Notes: a model not told the origin generated them from the letters alone. A stretch of DNA of 64,000 nt from Lytechinus pictus (GCF_037042905.1 NC_087261.1:12660217-12724216); one strand, 5' to 3'; numbered from the stretch's first letter, positions 48,990 through 60,797 are shown. Translations and numbers: made by a program.

Positions 48990-49130
48990 GTTGTTCATAG
49001 TTATCTTGACATGTATTTTAAACTGCAGGGCGCCTTTGTAAAGCAGTTTTAAGAACTGAACAGGCCTACCCTGCAGTATAAAATAAATAAAACAAAATAA
49101 ATAAATAAATAATAAATAAATATTGCCAGT
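48990..49130 (+). mobile_element. LINE-like 3' tail
   Basis: CAGGGCGCCTTTGTAAAGCA, then ACAGGCCTACCCTGCAGTAT and (TAAA)n, resembles the 3' ends of CR1/L2-like LINEs. A relative is at 27230-27330. No coding part is attached. Confidence 0.6.
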
Positions 49131-49985
49131 TGATAATTATGGTTAAGATTCTCATACCCACGCATGACTTTTTGATTATGTAGCGTCACCCATTTTTGCA
49201 TAAAGCTTTTATGTCACAATCGTACATTTAATATATTTCTGCAAGAATTATTACCCTTCTAAGATCAAATGACTATATGATAATTGGACATAACGATCTA
49301 TATTGATTTTTTATGGTAACTTTGAAAGACGTTTCAATTTCAAGCGTTTACTTTTCATGTGTAAAAAGGACAGTTAAACGTTGTCTGTAACCATACAATA
49401 TATATATAAAAATTACACAAGGATCGAGTTAAATTGGCAATAAAACTTTGATGCATAATTTTACAAAATCTATAGCGTGTTTACACATGATGTAGACAAC
49501 ATCAAAATTAGGCTCTGAAAAGAAACAGAGCTTGAAATGATAAGTACCTCTGTGATTGAATTCAATTTAGTTATAAAGTCAAATTATGATTGTGTATACC
49601 AAATTATTGACCATTATACACTGCCTGAGAAAAAACAAACAAGAACATCAAATTAAAAAAGAGGGTATATATGATGACGGTGATGGTGGTATTCATGGTG
49701 ATGATGCTGGTTATGATGATGATAGTGACGCTGATGGTGATGATGATGAGGTAAATTATATGATCTTGATGATGATTATCAAACTGAATGATGACATTTG
49801 ACATGTTGGAGGTGGTCATACCGGCGACTAGGCCCCACTTGGTCGTGATGATGATATGATATAACCATTGATGGTGTTTGAAACGGGAGATTTCTATGTT
49901 GATATTGACTATAATGATGGTGAGATTGGCACGTCACAATATTTTACTTTCACTCTCGTCGTTTTATATCGAATTTTAACAGATT

Positions 49986-50031
49986 ATGTGTTCGCTATTC
50001 AAGTACGGACTCGCAGCATGTTTGTTACCAG
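49986..50031 (+). CDS. Secreted EGF/C-type lectin, exon 1 (signal peptide)
   Basis: This short exon encodes MCSLFKYGLAACLLP and ends in phase 1 at a GTAGGC donor. Joined to the next exon it continues VILGSSNGSTAC. That gives a basic residue, a hydrophobic core and small residues before the first mature cysteine, a good secretory signal peptide. A TTTTAACAG acceptor-like sequence sits directly before ATTATG, so a non-coding 5' exon may exist upstream. The phase match and the signal-peptide shape support the exon; no transcript evidence is available. Confidence 0.65.
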
Positions 50032-50496
50032 GTAGGCTTTTCAAACATATTATTTCGATTCTTGCATGATCTTTATGAAGGAATCTAGTGAAAAAGAATT
50101 TTTCTTGAGCTAAGTATTAACACTTGAATTAATTTCATGACAAATAGGCCTGCTTCGTTTTAAAAATATGTGATGAAAATGCAAGACTGTGGAACATGAA
50201 TAACTGGCTCGAAACCCAATGACGGAACTTTGGTATGAATGATGAATCCTCCCTTATAATATTACACACGTTGTATTCGGGAAGACATGTAGATAGATAG
50301 ATTAATTGAAATGTCCGTTATGCATATATTGTGCGTCCCAGTTTGATTCCTCCCAAGTTAAAATCATCTAAGCATTGAACTCGTGATGGGGACTGTACTA
50401 TGCACATTACATGGTTTGTTCGGCTAGGGTTCCATGACATTTACTCCGGCGACAATTAGTCCGCTTTAAATCCCAAACACTGATCGAATGACGAAC

Positions 50497-51077
50497 TTAA
50501 AGGGATGGTCCGGGCTGAAAATATTTATATCTTAATACAGTCACTGAACAAAATGCCGAAAATTTCATCAAAATCGGATAACAAATAATAAAGTTATCGA
50601 AGTTTAAAGTTAAGCAATATTTTGTGGAAACAGTCGTCATGAATATTCATTAGGTGGGCTGATGATGTCACATCTCCACTTTCCGTTTTCTTATGTCATT
50701 ACATGAAATCATAATTTTTTTCATTATTTCATACTTGTGTAAATAATATGTCTCCCTTATAATGAAATAAGTTGCAGCAATAAATATATAATGCACTAAA
50801 TCAGTTGTCAATCCAATTTTTCTCATTCTTGGAGGAAAAAATTTGAATAAACCTCATTTCATATAATAAAATACAAAAGAACAAGTGGAGATGTGACATC
50901 ATCAGCCCACCTAATGAATATTCATGACGACTGTTTTCACAAAATATTGCTTAACTTTAAAATTCAATAACTTTGTTATTTGTTATCCGATTTTGATAAA
51001 ATTTTCGGCATTTTGCTCAGTGAATTCTACTCTATTTATTAAGCTATACATACTTTCAGCCCGGACCATCCCTTTAA
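50497..51077. mobile_element. TTAA-type MITE, family 1, in lectin intron 1
   Basis: Same ends and long inverted repeats as the copy at 1709-2303, inside the first intron of the lectin gene. The flanking TTAA is intact on both sides. Confidence 0.88.
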
Positions 51078-51448
51078 ACCCTGGGTTTAACATTATACCC
51101 TACCCTAAAACTAACCCTAACATATGACCATATTGCAACCCCAACCCGGATAAATTGTCGCAGGAGCAAATGTCGTGTCAACTTCATGCTAATCAATGTC
51201 ACTTTTATCCTACCGTTTTGAGTAACTGGAATCGAATTGGCTCAATCATCAGCCCGAATGCAACATATTCTGAGTGACATGAATTAAGATTTCCAGGTAC
51301 TTTATATCGAATCAGAGTTAATCCCAGCTAAATAACGAAGTTTTAAAAAATGTAAAATTCAGGTTGAATACAATATACTAGTAGACATTACATTAAAATC
51401 CGACGGTATCGGCAATACTTTGAATTTATTTTCAACTAATTATTTCAG

Positions 51449-51667
51449 TTATACTTGGTTCATCGAATGGATCAACTGCGTGTCCAGATGGCTTAGGTCT
51501 GAATTACACCTTACCAATGTTTCTTGAATGCCGGAAGAAACTTCATCCCAATGGAAGTATGGTGCAGACTATTCCAAAGATCATTCGCGTTTCATCTACT
51601 GAGGACTCGTGTCCCACCAGGAATGATAACTCACAAACCTTTGGTCACCGAGTTTGTAGATTTCCAG
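51449..51667 (+). CDS. Secreted EGF/C-type lectin, exon 2 (four-cysteine N-terminal domain)
   Basis: This 219-nt phase 1-1 exon has a TTTCAG acceptor and a GTAAGC donor. It encodes about 73 residues with four cysteines, in the contexts TACPDG, FLECRK, EDSCPT and RVCRF, consistent with two disulfides. It carries three N-glycosylation sequons: NGS near the mature N-terminus, NYT, and NGS after KLHP. I do not recognise the domain. A SUEL-type lectin was considered, but the YGR and other hallmark motifs are absent. The symmetrical phase makes it a self-contained extracellular module spliced to the EGF exon downstream. Confidence 0.75.
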
Positions 51668-54600
51668 GTAAGCTGGTCCCCTTTCGACCCCATGGCTCAT
51701 ATTCTGAGCTCAGGTTTAAGTTATACACTAGACCCCGTTGATCTGATCAGTCATATCTATGGAAAGCCGGCAACATCAACACCTATTGCATGTTTGCTCG
51801 AAATATTTGTCTAGATATGCTGTAAACTCATATACACTCATTGATTTCTTGAAAATTCAGTGCACGGTCTTCTATTTGTAATTTTTTACAAAGTACATTG
51901 TGCAAAGATCTTGTACAAACAATTATGACATCAATCAACAATTATTACCCTACAGTTCGGGTTAATCAGATCAATCGTAACTCTTTGTAAGACGTGCCCC
52001 TGGTCTATCAGTACAGCTTTAATCTATCAGCTCAATTGACACTCAAATAATTCAGAGCTATCTAGTAGTAGTAACCAAAATTGTTTCCTTCAGCAGTAAC
52101 GTGAAACATATGAGCACAGCAAACATTTTAATTTTACAATAGCATTTTTTGCTTCCCATAAATTTAGCACATGGTTAGACCACAGTCCAAGTTTAACCAG
52201 ATTTCAGTAAACGGGCTTATGATTTTAACGGAGCTGAGTCCACTGGGCAAGGAATTCGTTTAACTGCGCACCAAAATGTAACTCGAACTTTTTACTTAAG
52301 TCTAACCGAATTGCCTGAAATATGCCTTGCGATGGCTGGCGAAAGGCATTTTTTACAAAATCGTTTTCAATGGTATCTAATGGTAAATCATATTTACCCT
52401 TCATGTTTGGGTTCGTACATCTTCTGAACTAACAGCTGCGATTATTCAAATTCGCGCGGAAATTTTGAACATGTTTAAAATTTCCCGACGAATTGAAAAA
52501 TCGTTGGTCATCTGTTTGAATTCGCATCTCTTATTTAGTCTGCGGTAATCGTTCGTTTATCGTTCGTGTGTTTTTGTCGCGCATAGTCCCTCTTCGCGCT
52601 TTTGCCAAAGTGGACCGATCTCGAAAGAACCCGTAACGAAGCAACACGATGACACAACGAACAAATTTGCCTGATCTATTCCCTCGTCTTCGTTTCTAAT
52701 CGCACGCCATATCAAACCATTGGTGACTATTCCTTCGTCTTATTGGGATATATCAACACTTCGCTCGCCTTCGGAAGCAATTTTCTCAAAGAGGTGAACC
52801 GAAAAATCGATATCCTTTGAATGTCATATTTCTCCTTGGCTTACCGTTCGTTGATAAAATTTGTCAACAGTTACTGATCGCATGATCTGAAGGAAATTTT
52901 ATTTGAATTTCGTTGAATTCGCGTGCATTTCGTTCATTTTACCATTCGTCACCCTTCGTCCGCCTACATTCGGTCAGGTGTGAGGGGGCTTTAAAGGACA
53001 GAGTGGTTTTTATTTGCATTAATTAGTTGTAAAATCGGTTTCTGAACCTCGGAAATTTGTCAAAAAAGCATTAATTTTGGAGGGTTTATTTCCAATAGGT
53101 CTAATGCCAATTGGTCTAATTACCAACTCGTCTACTATCATTTGGTCAATCATCAATTCGTCCACTATCCACATGGTCTAATTGCCATTTCGTCTGATAA
53201 CCAGTTGGTCCAATAGCCATTTAGTCAGTAAATCATTTGGTCTAATTGGAAAAGTGTTAATTGGGCGAAAAGAATGAAAAGAAAATGGGTACTAGACCAA
53301 CTGGTTATTAGACGAAATGGTCATAGGCGAACTGGTGATTAGAAGACGTGATGATTGGAGCAAACGGTTACTGGACTGAATGGTTGTTAGACGAAATGGC
53401 ATTAGACTCAATGAAGGTTGATGAGCATAACGGTGAGTGGACGAGTTGGCAGTGGACGAATTGGCAATTTACTATTGGGAGGCTGGAACCTATATTTTTT
53501 AAGCACTACGTCTGAATAGAGACTAGTATCATCGTTTGATACCTCATCTTCACTGTTTATGTATCTTGCAAAATTATTGTAACAGCATTTATGTCATTCA
53601 ATTTTCTGAGAACACGAAACAGACTTTGAGGCCCACGTATGTCCGTGGCCTTTACAGTGTATGACGCCATGTTCAGGTAGTAGGTACTATGTTGAACGGA
53701 ATACAGCAGTGAAGACGAGGGTTCACAAAAAGCAGCAATATGCGTAAAAATACAATTCGAGATAACTTTGAAAAATTAAGAGGATAAATTGTCCTATAGT
53801 TTTATTTGTAGAGAAACCCCGAAGTGTTTAGAGAGGAAAATTACTTTGTTAAGCTACTTGGGAATATATCTATTGCGACATGAATGCATTGAGAAGTAAA
53901 TCGGTGTGTTGTCGTTCAAGTAGGGCTATATTTTGAGACCACATTGCTCAGAATGATGGATTGTGGGTAATGAACCTTGCCAGATCGGAGTCATTGAGGA
54001 ATTGAGGTGGGGCTATTAGGGCTGTTGGTTCGTGCGCCCTTTAAAACATGTCTTTGAGCTAGCTTTGGAAATATAAACCAGCCTCTAATTTTATTTGGAT
54101 AGAGAAAGTAAAATATGTTAAGAGGGAAAGTTAATGTCTAATTATACTTGTTACAATAATCTTCGTAGTAGGAATCGTACTCAGAGTGTAACATGGAAAT
54201 ATCAGTCGTTTTTTTAACGTTAGGAGACTAGAAAGTGGATAAAGAAAGTCAAGTATTTGATATTAATAAGATACTTACATAGAAAATTTGTACTTAAAAA
54301 AAAAAATCCTGCAGCAGAGTCTCGAGAACACATGTAATCTTACATGTATATGTGTAAAATTACAGAAAACTGGCATTTGGTGTATGTTAATTAAAAAAAT
54401 TATTGTATTAAAACTGTCCCCCCCCCCTTTTTTTAAACAGACCTGTTTTGTAAAATTGTAGAAAAATTAAAAAAAGTCTTTCCTGTTATAAAGATTTACA
54501 TAAAGATTTGGTTATTTTTTTTTGTAAAATCTGTTTTTTAATTTGTCTTTTGCTTTTCTAACAGTGTAAGATACATCATAATATTCGTTTATCCGAAGGA

Positions 54601-55240
54601 TTGTTATACCGAAAATGAAATAATTTCAGACGTTCATTGAGGTGTAATTATTGCTCTCCCTCATCATGCTCATTGGATTTACACAGTATAAATGAAATCG
54701 TTTCCAAAGTGGAATATAAAGCAAATAACCGCATTCCTGCATTGGTTTCAGATAATATGTTAAACTACTATTTCTTCAGCGATGTGCATGCATCTGTCAT
54801 CGATTTTCAGCTTCCCTTCGAAGAAATCCACATCCAATTTACCTCTGAATTGACTTTTTTTTTTTTGTAAATTATAAGACTTTATTTACATCTTCTTTCC
54901 TTGGTTATCGGCACTTACTTTTTAGAGGACTAGGTATGTGAAAGGGAGCACAATGATCTATGAAGATGTAATCATAATTTGTGTTTTTACAATTCATTTC
55001 CGGTGTATTTATTTCATGAGAATGACCAATTTTATGTAATGTGTGGAATGAAATTCACCAGTCACATTCATCGGAATATATTTCATTTTCCCCAACAGAT
55101 CATTAAGGGTATTATGTCGCCTACAGTATAGGCCTTGTGATGTTTGCAGTGTTTAATTTCATTATACAGTATTGACTCCATTATCATTGTATACATACGT
55201 ATCTGCGATGCGAATAGGCCTACATGTAATGAATGGACCT
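51668..55240. other. Lectin intron 2, first part
   Basis: Apart from the TTGGTC foldback at 53090 I recognise nothing. 52400-52980 has many TTCGT-type words but no clear repeat period. Confidence 0.5.
53090..53475. repeat. TTGGTC-type compact foldback in lectin intron
   Basis: Forward units at 53090-53240 (GGTCTAATTACCAACTCGTC and similar) are followed about 50 bp later by inverted units at 53290-53475. This is a complete version of the foldback seen at 27.6-30.0 kb. Confidence 0.82.
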
Positions 55241-55249
55241 ATCTGCCAC

Positions 55250-56310
55250 AAAATGTCACGTATTTCGTATCAAATATGGATTCCGTTTACCAAAACCCCA
55301 TTATGGAAAAAGGGTTAAAGTACTTTAGAATCAAATAATTATCGATTTGCCTAGTGGTCATGCACAAACAGTTATTTCATTTACATTAGTAGTTCAAACC
55401 AATGAAGCAGCACGATCAACGTCTTGAAAACAAAACCCTCAAAGCAAAAACTTTTGAAAATCGACAATCATAAGCCAAATCGGCAAACTCCCGTTCAGTG
55501 GCGTACCGTGGGTCACGGCATGGGGGGGGGGGCACCTGCAACATTTTTTAGTCACTTAGTGAGCGCGCAAAGCGCTCTCAGTTGCCACAAAATGCCGCAA
55601 AATGTCACGTATTTCGTATCAAATATGGATTCCGTTTACCAAAACCCCATTATGGAAAAAGGGTTAAAGTACTTTAGAATCAAATAATTGAATGATTTGC
55701 CTAGTGGTCATGGTGATAAGCACAAACAGTTATTTCATTTACATTAGTAGTTCAAACCAATGAAGCAACACGATCAACGTCTTGAAAACAAAACCCTCAA
55801 AGCAAAAACTTTTGAAAATCGACAATCATAAGCCAAATCAGCAAACTCCCGTTCAGTGGCGTACCGTGGGTCACGGCATGGGGGGGGGGCACCTGCAAAC
55901 ATTTTGAGTCACTTAGTGAGCGCGCAAAGCGCTCTCAGTTGCCACAAAATGCCACAAAATGTCACGTATTTCGTATCAAATATGGATTCCGTTTATCAAA
56001 ACCCCTTTATGGAAAAGGGGTTAAAGTACTTTAGAATCAAATAATTGATCGATTTGCCTAGTGGTCATGGTAATAAGCACAAACAGTTATTTCATTTACA
56101 TTAGTAGTTCAAACCAATGAAGCAACACAATCAACGTCTTGAAAACAAAACCCTCAAAGCAAAAACTTTTGAAAATCGACAATCATAAGCAAAATCGGCA
56201 AACTTCCGTTCAGTGGCGTACCGTGGGTCACGGCATGGGGGGGGGGGGGCACCTGCAAAAAATTTGAGTCACTTAGTGAGCACGCGAAGCGCGCTCAGGT
56301 GCCAGGAATG
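55250..56310 (+). repeat. 350-bp tandem triplication including a hAT terminus
   Basis: Three copies of a unit starting AATGTCACGTATTTCGTATC occur at 55252, 55601 and 55958 (periods 349 and 357). Each unit includes CAGTGGCGTACCGTGGGTCA plus a G run, so a transposon end is part of the repeat. The last copy runs into a longer element (56212 to about 56900) with GCGCGAAGCGC units. Confidence 0.88.
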
Positions 56311-57185
56311 CACTAATAGAGACAGTCTAAGGACAGTGCCATTAAACGGATATGTATCTCACTGATCAAATAATGCAAGCGCGAAGCGCGAGATGAAAAT
56401 TCTTGGTATTCAGACCTAAAAAGGGACATTATAACCATTTTGTTATATCATGATACGTGCATGTCTCATTAAACATTGCGAGCACGCAGCGCTAGCTAAA
56501 ATTGTTGTATATATTGACCCAAAACGGAGATTTTAAGTACTATATTTTAGGAATCCATTAGCATTATACATATCTCACCAGTAATCTAATGCGAGTTCCA
56601 AGCGCTTGCTAAATTTGTTAGAATTACATCTAAACGCATGAAGCACTTGTAGTCATTGTAATTATGATTAACGTACGCATGTCACTAATGAAATATTGCG
56701 AGCGCGAGCTGAAAATCTATGAAATTCAGACATGAAGCACTTGTAGTCATTGTAATCATGATTAACATACGCATCTCACTAATCAAATATTGCGAGCGGG
56801 AAGCGCGAGCTGAAAATATAGGAAATTCAGACCTGTAGGGGCATTTTAAGGCTTGTTTGTAGGAATTCACTAAGATCATACGTATTTATCGTATACGTAT
56901 CGGATTATCAAACTTGCAGAATAATAAGGCTTATTGTGTTTTCGAATCCTACGAATAAACGATTACTTCCTGTATTAAAACATTTGGACCACTAAACCTT
57001 CCAAATATGGAATATTTTACATCTAAGTATAGCTCTGTGCGTCATGTTGCAGTATTCATTGGTAGCAAACGACTGGCATGATGTGGGTGTCTCCACAAAC
57101 AGGCCGAGAAATTCCTCTTTTGAAAGCGAAAAGGTACTCAACAAAGCGGGTGCCTTTGATTTCTATTCTTTTTTTCAAGCGGAGG

Positions 57186-57255
57186 TGGCATTGCCGAGTG
57201 GTCCAAGGTGCATGACTAGACACATGAGAGTCCGCGGTTCGATCCTCGGTTAGGG
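57186..57255 (+). mobile_element. tRNA-derived SINE head, decayed
   Basis: TTGCCGAGTGGTCCAAGG and CGGTTCGATCCTCGG resemble the A and B boxes of Leu/Ser-type tRNAs. The stems are poor and no long variable arm is present. Lies in the lectin intron upstream of the duplicated EGF exon. Confidence 0.6.
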
Positions 57256-57624
57256 AAATAGTAAAGCTTGCAAAAAATTACCATGGAAGATATCCACGAA
57301 AGGTGTTCGCACACTAGGTGGTCGTCTGCGTCAGCCTAGCTTGACTAAGTGACCGTTGTGGACCGTATGTCTGTCGCAATATAGCCGTAGAATACCGTAC
57401 TGCACCCGCTGCGGACTGTTTACATCAAACGATAGCCTCCACAGTATTCCTGTCCAGAACGGTCAAGATGGTCTGTTAACTGTCCTCGACATATTCTGAA
57501 ATCTACTCTCATGTGGAAGTACATAACGTAATGGAGAGAGATGATAATTTTGTCCTGACTATCTGAATCGTTTGCATTGAAAACGAATATCAATCACTTC
57601 ATTCTAATTTTGGTTTTGATTCAG

Positions 57625-57720
57625 ATTGTGATGAAGATCTATGTGAAAACGGCTGGTGTTTGGAGACTATGAAAAGTTACAAATGCATCTGCTTTGCTGG
57701 ATTTCAAAGACCCCTCTGCA
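57625..57720 (+). pseudogene. Duplicated EGF exon, interrupted by a hAT-like insertion
   Basis: This is a near-copy of the EGF exon at 58269-58370. Over the shared 96 bases I count two differences, one synonymous and one giving Arg for Gly. All six EGF cysteines survive, but a 253-bp element is inserted after the sixth cysteine codon begins. The sequence regained after the element runs into the tandem-duplication junction rather than the GTGAGA donor. The normal splice donor is therefore missing and the exon is unlikely to be used. The upstream TTCAG acceptor is intact. Confidence 0.8.
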
Positions 57721-57971
57721 CTGGCGTACCTAGGATTTTTCACAGGGAGGGGGGAAGATTCGTCCGCCAAAAAAATTGACAAGGAAAAAAAAAAAGGTCT
57801 TCAACCACAAATAAAGAATTTCGTACCAGAAAAAAAATTGACAAGCTCCCCCCCCAAAAAAAAAGGTCTTCAAGACTCGTTAGGGGGCAAGGATATGTCC
57901 CTTGCATGGGTTGTGACTCGTCAGGGGGGGGGGGGCAGTCTGCACCCTCTTCCCCCGTAGGTACGCTAGTG
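57719..57971. mobile_element. 253-bp hAT-like element inside the duplicated EGF exon
   Basis: Termini CACTGGCGTACC and inverse GGTACGCTAGTG are flanked by CCCCTCTG (57711-57718) and TCCCTCTG (57972-57979), an 8-bp target duplication with one mismatch. Inside are A-rich stretches and a G run. Confidence 0.85.
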
Positions 57972-58268
57972 TCCCTCTGCAATGAAGACTAAGTGACCGT
58001 TGTGGACCGTATGTCTGTCGTAATATAGCCGTAGAATACCGTACTACACCCGCTGCGGACTGTTTACATCAAACGATAGCCTCCACAGTATTCCTGTCCA
58101 GAACGGTCAAGATGGTCTGTTAACTGTCCTCGACATATTCTAAAATCTACTCTCGTGTGGAAGTACATAACATAATGGAGAGAGATGATAATTTTGTCCT
58201 GACTATCTGAATCGTTTGCATTGAAAACGAATATCAATCACTTCATTCTAATTTTTGTTTTGATTCAG

Positions 58269-58370
58269 ATTGTGATGAAGATCTCTGTGAAAACGGCTGG
58301 TGTTTGGAGACTATGAAAAGTTACAAATGCATCTGCTTTGCTGGATTTCAAGGACCCCTCTGCAATGAAC
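58269..58370 (+). CDS. Secreted EGF/C-type lectin, EGF domain 1
   Basis: This 102-nt phase 1-1 exon encodes one complete EGF-like domain with cysteine order CDEDLC, GWC, YKCIC and PLC, six cysteines in all. It contains the ENGWCLETMKSYKC core and the aromatic-Gly FAGF turn. No DxNEC calcium-binding signature is obvious; the domain opens with DCDED, so calcium binding is uncertain. The acceptor is TTCAG and the donor GTGAGA. EGF modules in such proteins act as spacers or mediate protein contacts outside the cell. It follows a tandem duplication that created the broken copy 0.6 kb upstream. Confidence 0.9.
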
Positions 58371-58578
58371 GTGAGAAAATATAAAACTGATTCAACGAAT
58401 TATGATATATTTCACATATTTTTTTTACATAAAGTGATGTTTAGCGTCATTGATTTAAAATCAATGATCACTAAAAAACTAACGTGCTTAGTCATATAAT
58501 TTCGTTGTCAAAAAAAAAAAGTCATGTCAGGACAAATAATAATATATCGTGATTGTAATTTTTTGTTCATATTTCTAG

Positions 58579-58707
58579 CTGCAGAATCACTATTGACTGA
58601 CGAAATGATGATGACAAAGACGGGAGAAACGAGCACAGCAGACCTGGTGACCACTGATACGCCCTCAAGGACAACACATCTAGCGGAATCCCTTGAAAGT
58701 CCATCCG
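58579..58707 (+). CDS. Secreted EGF/C-type lectin, Thr/Ser-rich linker exon
   Basis: This 129-nt phase 1-1 exon encodes a linker of about 43 residues with segments TKTGETSTADLVTTDTPSRT and LAESLESPSG. It has no cysteines and is rich in Thr, Ser and acidic residues, which is typical of an O-glycosylated stalk between extracellular modules. The acceptor is TTTCTAG and the donor GTGAGA. Its phase matches the EGF exons on either side, so it can be included or skipped without shifting the frame. Confidence 0.75.
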
Positions 58708-58948
58708 GTGAGATGAAAACGTCATAGTTTTAGAAGATCGAGGCCTTCAAATGAGATCCGGTTCCCGTCATATAGAGTGTTGTGATAGATCAAACTTAAA
58801 CTCCAACCGAGAAAGTGGGAAGTTCATATCAAGAATTATATTTTTTGTGTCATTCTAGGCCTAAATAAATTCTTTATGTAAATACTTATGTAAGGATAAT
58901 ATGTAGTCATTATTTTAACTTTCTTATGGCGTATATTTATTATCTTAG

Positions 58949-59050
58949 GTTGTATAGAATATTTATGTGAGAACGGCTGGTGTTTGGAGACTATGGAGAG
59001 CTACAAATGTTACTGTTTTGCTGGATTCCACGGGACCCATTGCAATGAAC
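58949..59050 (+). CDS. Secreted EGF/C-type lectin, EGF domain 2
   Basis: This 102-nt phase 1-1 exon is a paralogue of EGF domain 1. It shares CENGWCLET, SYKC, CFAGF and CNE, and starts CIEYLC instead of CDEDLC. All six cysteines are present. The acceptor is CTTAG and the donor GTGAGG. It has the same length as EGF 1, so the two exons probably arose by an older exon duplication, distinct from the recent one at 57.3-58.4 kb. It feeds directly into the lectin domain. Confidence 0.9.
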
Positions 59051-60171
59051 GTGAGGAAAAATTCTATTTCAATTCAATTAAACATTTATTTCTTCCGATT
59101 GACATTACGCAGGTTACATCCAATTTCATATTATGAAATAAATCAATACTACTGTATAGTAATATAACAATGTATGTAATTAAGTTTCTATGCACATGGA
59201 AGGAGGTGTAAAAAAACGCAGAAGGCAGCAGATGCTTGACTGTGCCGGGATAGGCCTACGCCTGTAAAAATATACAACTAAACAACAAATACAAAAAGAA
59301 AGGGCTAATACATAGAAGGTAAAGAAATAGAAGAGAGGGGAAGAAAAGAGCTATAGAAGCGAGCATGAAGTAGAAGAAGAAGAACGGGCATGAATTACTT
59401 CGCATGATACAAGATGAATATACATGAATAAAATAGTACAACAGGCATTTATGATACAAAGTAGCAACACGAAGATCGAGTAATCTACAAAGTACGAATC
59501 ATGCCGCACCATAAATTAATGCTTGCCGTATTACTAGTATTACGTTGGCTCGCAAAACAATGACAAAAAAAAGCACGAAAACTTTACGGACATTTTTTTT
59601 GGGGGTATGAAACACCCTTGGTAGTAATTCCAAGTTGCATTGCTCATGACACCATTCAGGAAAATCAATTATCCGTACCCGTATTTGCACAGCTTTAAAA
59701 CATTCAAGCTGACAATGTCAATATGCTCCATTCCCACAATCCCTCAAAATTTAGATAAGCAAAGAATCTCTTTACAATTGGTTGAACTTTTTAGTATTTT
59801 AGAGACATTTACGTTAATTGCAATTGAATGACCTATACCAAATTAATGCATTATTAGTTCAGTAATCGTTGAAAAAATCATTGTCTTCTAATTTTGCATG
59901 ATTCCTGGGGTTCTCGTTTTGTAAAACGAATCGTCAAGACACACAAACATTCACATGAACGACCCACCAAACACGTATGCAAAAACACACACCCACACTC
60001 TCACCCTCACAGACAAACGCACTTACACATGCAGTACAAACATTATTTTTGCAATTTTAATTGTAAGTGAGCCAGTGGACGTGAGGTTGTGCTTGTGTGG
60101 GTGTGGCCAATATAAGAGTTCATGTAGGCCTATTACTGATCTATCAAGATGGCTGGTAACCATAACCTGGG

Positions 60172-60343
60172 GGGTGTTTCATAAAGCTGTTCGTAAGATA
60201 CGAATGACTTTACGCACGACTGGTGATCCTTTCTTGTGCTATGTGATATCCCTATATGTAATTGAGCTATGACCTAAGAACATGTTCAAGTCGTGCGTAA
60301 AATCGTTCGTAACTTTACGAACGGCTTTATGAAACAGCCACCA
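60172..60343. mobile_element. GTTTCATAAAG-type MITE
   Basis: GGTGTTTCATAAAGCTGTTC is mirrored by GAACGGCTTTATGAAACAGC. A relative with a nested insertion spans about 62329-63436. Confidence 0.75.
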
Positions 60344-60347
60344 GGGG

Positions 60348-60520
60348 CGGATCCAGGATTTTTCAAAGCATTTACCCGAAGAAAATTTGACAAGAAACAA
60401 AGAAAAAGGCAACACTTGTGTATGAAGGACATATTGCAATTAAAAATATATGCTGTGACTTTCAAGGGGGGGGGGGGCACGAGCCGGATGTGCCCCCCTC
60501 CCCCTGGATCCGTCAGTGAC
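60348..60520. mobile_element. GGCGGATCCAGG-type hairpin element
   Basis: GGGGCGGATCCAGGATTT on the left and CCCCTGGATCCGTCAGTG on the right, with a 12-nt G run and C runs near the right end. It lies 60 nt before the lectin-domain exon acceptor. Confidence 0.65.
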
Positions 60521-60576
60521 CGAAACATTTGATGACAGGAATTAATGTGGGGTTTCCTTCGATTTTTTTTCTCCAG

Positions 60577-60797
60577 GTACAGCAGATAATTCGAGCTGTC
60601 AAGATATTTTCGGATGGTATGAAGGCAATCTTTATTGTTACTTTGATGAGAGAGTCAACTTTTCTCGAGCACTGACGAACTGTCGGAACATCAACTGGAA
60701 AGATCAGGAAGACGATCATTCTCCTGGTTTTTCCGATCTAGTGTCCATTCACAGTGATGGGGAGACGAACATTATTTTGGACTTGTGCAAAGGAAAA
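60577..60797 (+). CDS. Secreted EGF/C-type lectin, C-type lectin domain first half
   Basis: This 221-nt exon (phase 1 in, 0 out) has a CTCCAG acceptor and a GTAAGT donor. It encodes NSSCQDIFGWYEGNLYCYFD, then NFSRALTNC and FSDLVSIHSDGETNIILDLC. The first two cysteines (SSC and LYC) mark a long-form C-type lectin fold, and the A-L-x-x-C helix and LVSIHS strand are standard. One NFS sequon is present. This is the recognition domain of the secreted lectin, completed by the exon at 63827. Confidence 0.92.

Larger units (their letters stand above)
45110..49985. other. Intergenic region between ODC and the lectin gene
   Basis: Contains the hairpin MITE at 45820, the Tc1 relic at 46826, a SINE 3' end near 47050, a LINE tail near 48990 and a (GAT)n tract near 49670-49750. 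The frame at 48328-48627 has no recognisable domain and I do not call it a gene. Confidence 0.5.
57343..58369 (+). repeat. Tandem duplication of an EGF-exon segment
   Basis: A unit of about 380 bp beginning GACTAAGTGACCGTTGTGGA occurs at 57343 and again at 57986. It ends inside the EGF exon at CAATGAA. The second copy keeps the donor; the first runs directly into the second. Confidence 0.9.

Noticed and set aside
51449-51667. Lectin exon 2 as a SUEL/rhamnose-binding lectin domain
   Set aside because: Cysteine number and spacing differ and the YGR motif is absent.
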